DNA of 64,000 bases from Desmonostoc muscorum LEGE 12446 (GTDB taxonomy: Bacteria; Cyanobacteriota; Cyanobacteriia; Cyanobacteriales; Nostocaceae), in the NCBI RefSeq assembly GCF_015207005.2, contig NZ_JADEXS020000002.1, forward strand, positions 62,001-126,000. Reading direction: 5' to 3'. Positions 61,857-64,000 of this stretch are shown piece by piece. A model generated the notes under the pieces. The model saw only the letters and a program-made list of their open reading frames with translations, was not told the origin of the DNA and ran no database searches. The position numbers and the translations under genes were made by a program. Numbering within the stretch: position 1 is the first letter of the stretch; every line of letters starts with the position of its first letter.

Positions 61857-63722
61857 TTATCCTTGCAATCCGGGTGTTTGATAAACTCGTGTTGGGAAAT
61901 TTTCTAAAACATCAGTTTCACTGCTACTAGACTCATGTGCAGGTGCTACATCTTCTTCTGGTAATGGCAACATTCGCGCGGCTGACTCAATCCGTTCATG
62001 TAATGCTTGTGTTAACGTTTTAATATCAGGAATTATCACCTGACTTTCTAAAGCAGGTTTAACTTGTGTATCCCAAAGAGCCTCACTATCATACGCTCGT
62101 TTTTCATCGGCTTTGGACACTGGAATAATTAAAGGATAGGGAATAGAAGCTTGTCCCTCTGAACTGTAACCAGGACTAGTAATTACGCACTTGCCTTGAG
62201 GAAATTTCAAAATTTCGTCAGCACTGATTACAGGCATCTTTTGCAAATTCTCACTCCAGCTAATTGAATGGCTCATTTGTCCGCCAAGCGATCGCCCAGT
62301 GGTACGATTTTTAATTAGCACTTCCTTCTCACCGTAACGCTTTGAGTAATCCTCAGCCGTTTTGTAGTTGCCAGGATTGAACAAAACATGGGTACTACAA
62401 GCAGAAGCGATCGCACTTCCCATCTTATCCCCATAAATATCGTAAAGTTGCTCTAAACTTTGGATACCCAGAATAAAGCAGGCACCGTTGGAACGATATT
62501 CATTAATCCACTGTGGTAATCTGTCCAGCTTAATTGATGGCAATTCATCCAAAGAAATAATTAACGGATCTTTGCGGGGACGGCTTAAATTACCGACAAT
62601 CATCAAGTGCATTGCAGCCGCCAGCAGAGGCCCAACCACACTGCGGCGTTCATCATCTAGCTTGAACACCACCATCTCTCTACCTTCAAGCTTAGTGGGA
62701 ATGTCAGATTTCCCGATAAATGCCCTCAGCAAATCAGCTTGGATGAAAGATGAAAAAGTACCTGCTGCTGTGGTCAAAATCCCCGAAATAGTCTTCTCTG
62801 CATCCTTGGCACTCAAAAATTGAATAAACGAAGTCGCCACCCATTCATCCAACCTTTTGGACTGTACCGCATGGTCAAGACGTTGCACCAGTTTTGGCAA
62901 CCGCAGCACAGCATAAAGCATCGCCATATCTGGGTAAGGTGAACCCTTAACTAACTGTAAAAGTGCTTTAGCTAACAAGTCACCGGCTTTAGCAAAGAAC
63001 TCATCACTTTTACCACCACTGGAAGCATTGCGGTTAATCACTTGTCCAATTTCCCCCGCCATTACCCCATCGCGTGCATCACGCATATAATCCAAAGGAT
63101 TAATTACACCGCTAAAGGGTTCACCGGGGGCAAATACTCGTACTTTGTAACCATAACGGGCTGCTAAGGGTGCATGGAGTCGTAGTTGGTCGCCCTTCTT
63201 GTCGTAGAGTAAAATCGGAAAACCTTGCTGCATAGCACTTTCTAACATCCGGTCTATGGTTGAGTAGGTTTTACCAGACCCAGGCGCACCTATTACCAGT
63301 GTTCCCCTTTCGGCATTGGGAAACCAAACACTAGGAGATGCACCTAACATTGTTTGGAGATTAGTAATTAGCGATCGCCATTTACCTTTTACCCAATAGC
63401 GAGGAGTTCCAGACCACAGGGTAACTTTATTGTGTTTGCACTCCTTGATTTGCTTGAGTGCTAGGTTAGTTGCTGCTAGTTTCTCGCTGATACCGGAGAC
63501 TTTACCAGTGGTGATTTTTCCCTTACCAGTACCACTGATTTGCAACAACAGTATAACGAACAGTATTCCACCTACCATCATCCAACCTTGGGGATTGTTA
63601 TACTGTTGAAACAACTTGCCAAAGTCAATGCTAGCCAGAGGTGCTTGGAAGGATGACACTTCAATTAATGTCGAGTTAGCAGTGATCTGGTTGTGTGGTA
63701 GATTTTTCTGGGAAATGTTCAT
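61857..63722 (-). CDS. VirD4/TraG-type coupling protein
   Basis: 621 residues with an N-terminal membrane span (about 46-62). Walker A GAPGSGKT is at 145-152 in TLVIGAPGSGKTYSTIDRML, and Walker B PLIISLDE at 386-393. LYDKKGDQL, GFPILLY and ACFILGIQSLEQLYDIYG also fit TraG/VirD4 proteins, which link the relaxosome to the type IV channel and pump DNA. It lies about 28 kb from the virB genes and is transcribed in the opposite direction, convergent with the split methyltransferase. A relaxase gene would be expected near it, but none is visible up to the window end. Confidence 0.9.
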   Translation of the reverse strand: MNISQKNLPHNQITANSTLIEVSSFQAPLASIDFGKLFQQYNNPQGWMMVGGILFVILLLQISGTGKGKITTGKVSGISEKLAATNLALKQIKECKHNKVTLWSGTPRYWVKGKWRSLITNLQTMLGASPSVWFPNAERGTLVIGAPGSGKTYSTIDRMLESAMQQGFPILLYDKKGDQLRLHAPLAARYGYKVRVFAPGEPFSGVINPLDYMRDARDGVMAGEIGQVINRNASSGGKSDEFFAKAGDLLAKALLQLVKGSPYPDMAMLYAVLRLPKLVQRLDHAVQSKRLDEWVATSFIQFLSAKDAEKTISGILTTAAGTFSSFIQADLLRAFIGKSDIPTKLEGREMVVFKLDDERRSVVGPLLAAAMHLMIVGNLSRPRKDPLIISLDELPSIKLDRLPQWINEYRSNGACFILGIQSLEQLYDIYGDKMGSAIASACSTHVLFNPGNYKTAEDYSKRYGEKEVLIKNRTTGRSLGGQMSHSISWSENLQKMPVISADEILKFPQGKCVITSPGYSSEGQASIPYPLIIPVSKADEKRAYDSEALWDTQVKPALESQVIIPDIKTLTQALHERIESAARMLPLPEEDVAPAHESSSSETDVLENFPTRVYQTPGLQG

Positions 63723-63849
63723 AGCAGTGAAGTATGCATTTAGCAGAAATTTTAGCTACCAAGTGAAAGCTAGGGTATTGACCTTTTGGACATTTTTTTA
63801 GAGGTGTTAGAAACTCTATTTCTAGAGGAGTGTCAGATACATAACAGCT
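63723..63849. other. Short gap upstream of the coupling protein gene
   Basis: The promoter of the coupling-protein gene must lie here. AACAGC (63843-63848) and GCTGTT (63862-63867) form a weak inverted repeat across the end of the next gene. No other feature is seen. Confidence 0.35.
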
Positions 63850-64000
63850 TTATGAATGATTGCTGTTAAACTTCGCCAATAAATCCTCACGGGAGAGATT
63901 CGATAACTGCAACAGTAAAGAAGCATACGATGTGTGAAGGTAACTCTAGAATAGGCTGAATAATTGTGGCTAATTGTTCATCTAGCGTACCAAATCGAAC
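63850..64000 (-). pseudogene. C-terminal fragment of a gene entering from the right edge, apparently frameshifted
   Basis: On the minus strand, one frame reads RFGTLDEQLATIIQPILELPS from the edge and then stops after ESLP. A second frame continues with SYASLLLQLSNLSREDLLAKF before a stop at 63852-63850. Joined by a one-base shift near 63930, they look like the tail of cyanobacterial Rpn/DUF4351-type nuclease or transposase proteins, which often end in an LSREELLARF-like helix. Only the tail is visible. The family link is a memory of pattern, not a search result. Confidence 0.35.

Noticed and set aside
1..64000. tRNA, rRNA, riboswitch or CRISPR features
   Set aside because: Nothing in the window read like a tRNA cloverleaf, rRNA stretch, repeat-spacer array or known riboswitch core; none can be supported by eye.

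Overview
The window looks like part of a large conjugative plasmid (or plasmid-like mobile element) of a filamentous, heterocyst-forming cyanobacterium of the Nostoc/Anabaena/Calothrix type. Reasons seen in the sequence: frequent HIP1 octamers (GCGATCGC), Nostoc-type small dispersed GC-rich repeats inside and between genes, cyanobacteria-typical families (XisH/XisI, Ycf35/DUF1257, DUF2997, a Ycf46-like AAA protein), and plasmid modules (PRTRC cassette, VirB-type transfer genes, coupling protein). There are no rRNA, tRNA or housekeeping operons. The species call is an inference.

Layout. 1-6072: PRTRC cassette in the order E (cut by the window edge), C, F, B, A, ThiF. B carries an E2-like active-site motif, A is a JAMM-type peptidase gene cut in two by an ISKra4-type element, and ThiF is an E1-like adenylating enzyme. 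6163-8779: divergent LuxR-type response regulator and REC-histidine kinase around a 750-bp repeat-bearing gap. 8909-12899: a small acidic protein and a 1149-residue protein with a DFDGD motif and local resemblance to two-barrel RNA polymerases of the eukaryotic RDR/QDE-1 type. 13018-17706: a 1562-residue PD-(D/E)xK nuclease/STAND ATPase on the minus strand, resembling anti-phage STAND proteins. 18408-19541: ISAs1-type transposase. 19930-33387: type IV secretion operon (frameshifted coiled-coil gene, VirB2-, VirB3/4-, VirB5-, VirB6-, VirB8-, VirB10- and VirB9-like). virB10 is cut by a second, inverted copy of the same ISKra4 element. 33636-35423: PIN-like protein plus a triply frameshifted AAA ATPase. 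35980-38679: hybrid sensor kinase.

38983-51037 is a replication/maintenance block: SF1 helicase, helical protein of unknown role, DUF1257-DUF2997-small protein-AAA ATPase, WGR protein, DNA polymerase III beta clamp, XisH-XisI, DnaX and HolA. The element therefore carries its own clamp and clamp-loader parts. 51265-58179: a HEAT-like protein translationally coupled to a PD-(D/E)xK nuclease (a candidate defence pair), a strong terminator, then a DUF1998/MrfA-type helicase. 58242-59281: three small minus-strand genes including DUF5674. 59505-61729: an unknown gene and a DNA adenine methyltransferase split over two overlapping genes. 61857-63722: VirD4/TraG coupling protein. The window ends in a fragment of another gene.

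Both ISKra4 copies are 1948 bp with identical 22-bp terminal repeats and clear target duplications. Removing each one with one target duplication restores an open frame, so PRTRC A and VirB10 were intact before insertion. Unless other copies exist, transfer by this T4SS is probably lost. No relaxase, VirB11, replication initiator or partition gene is visible in the window; these may lie outside it.
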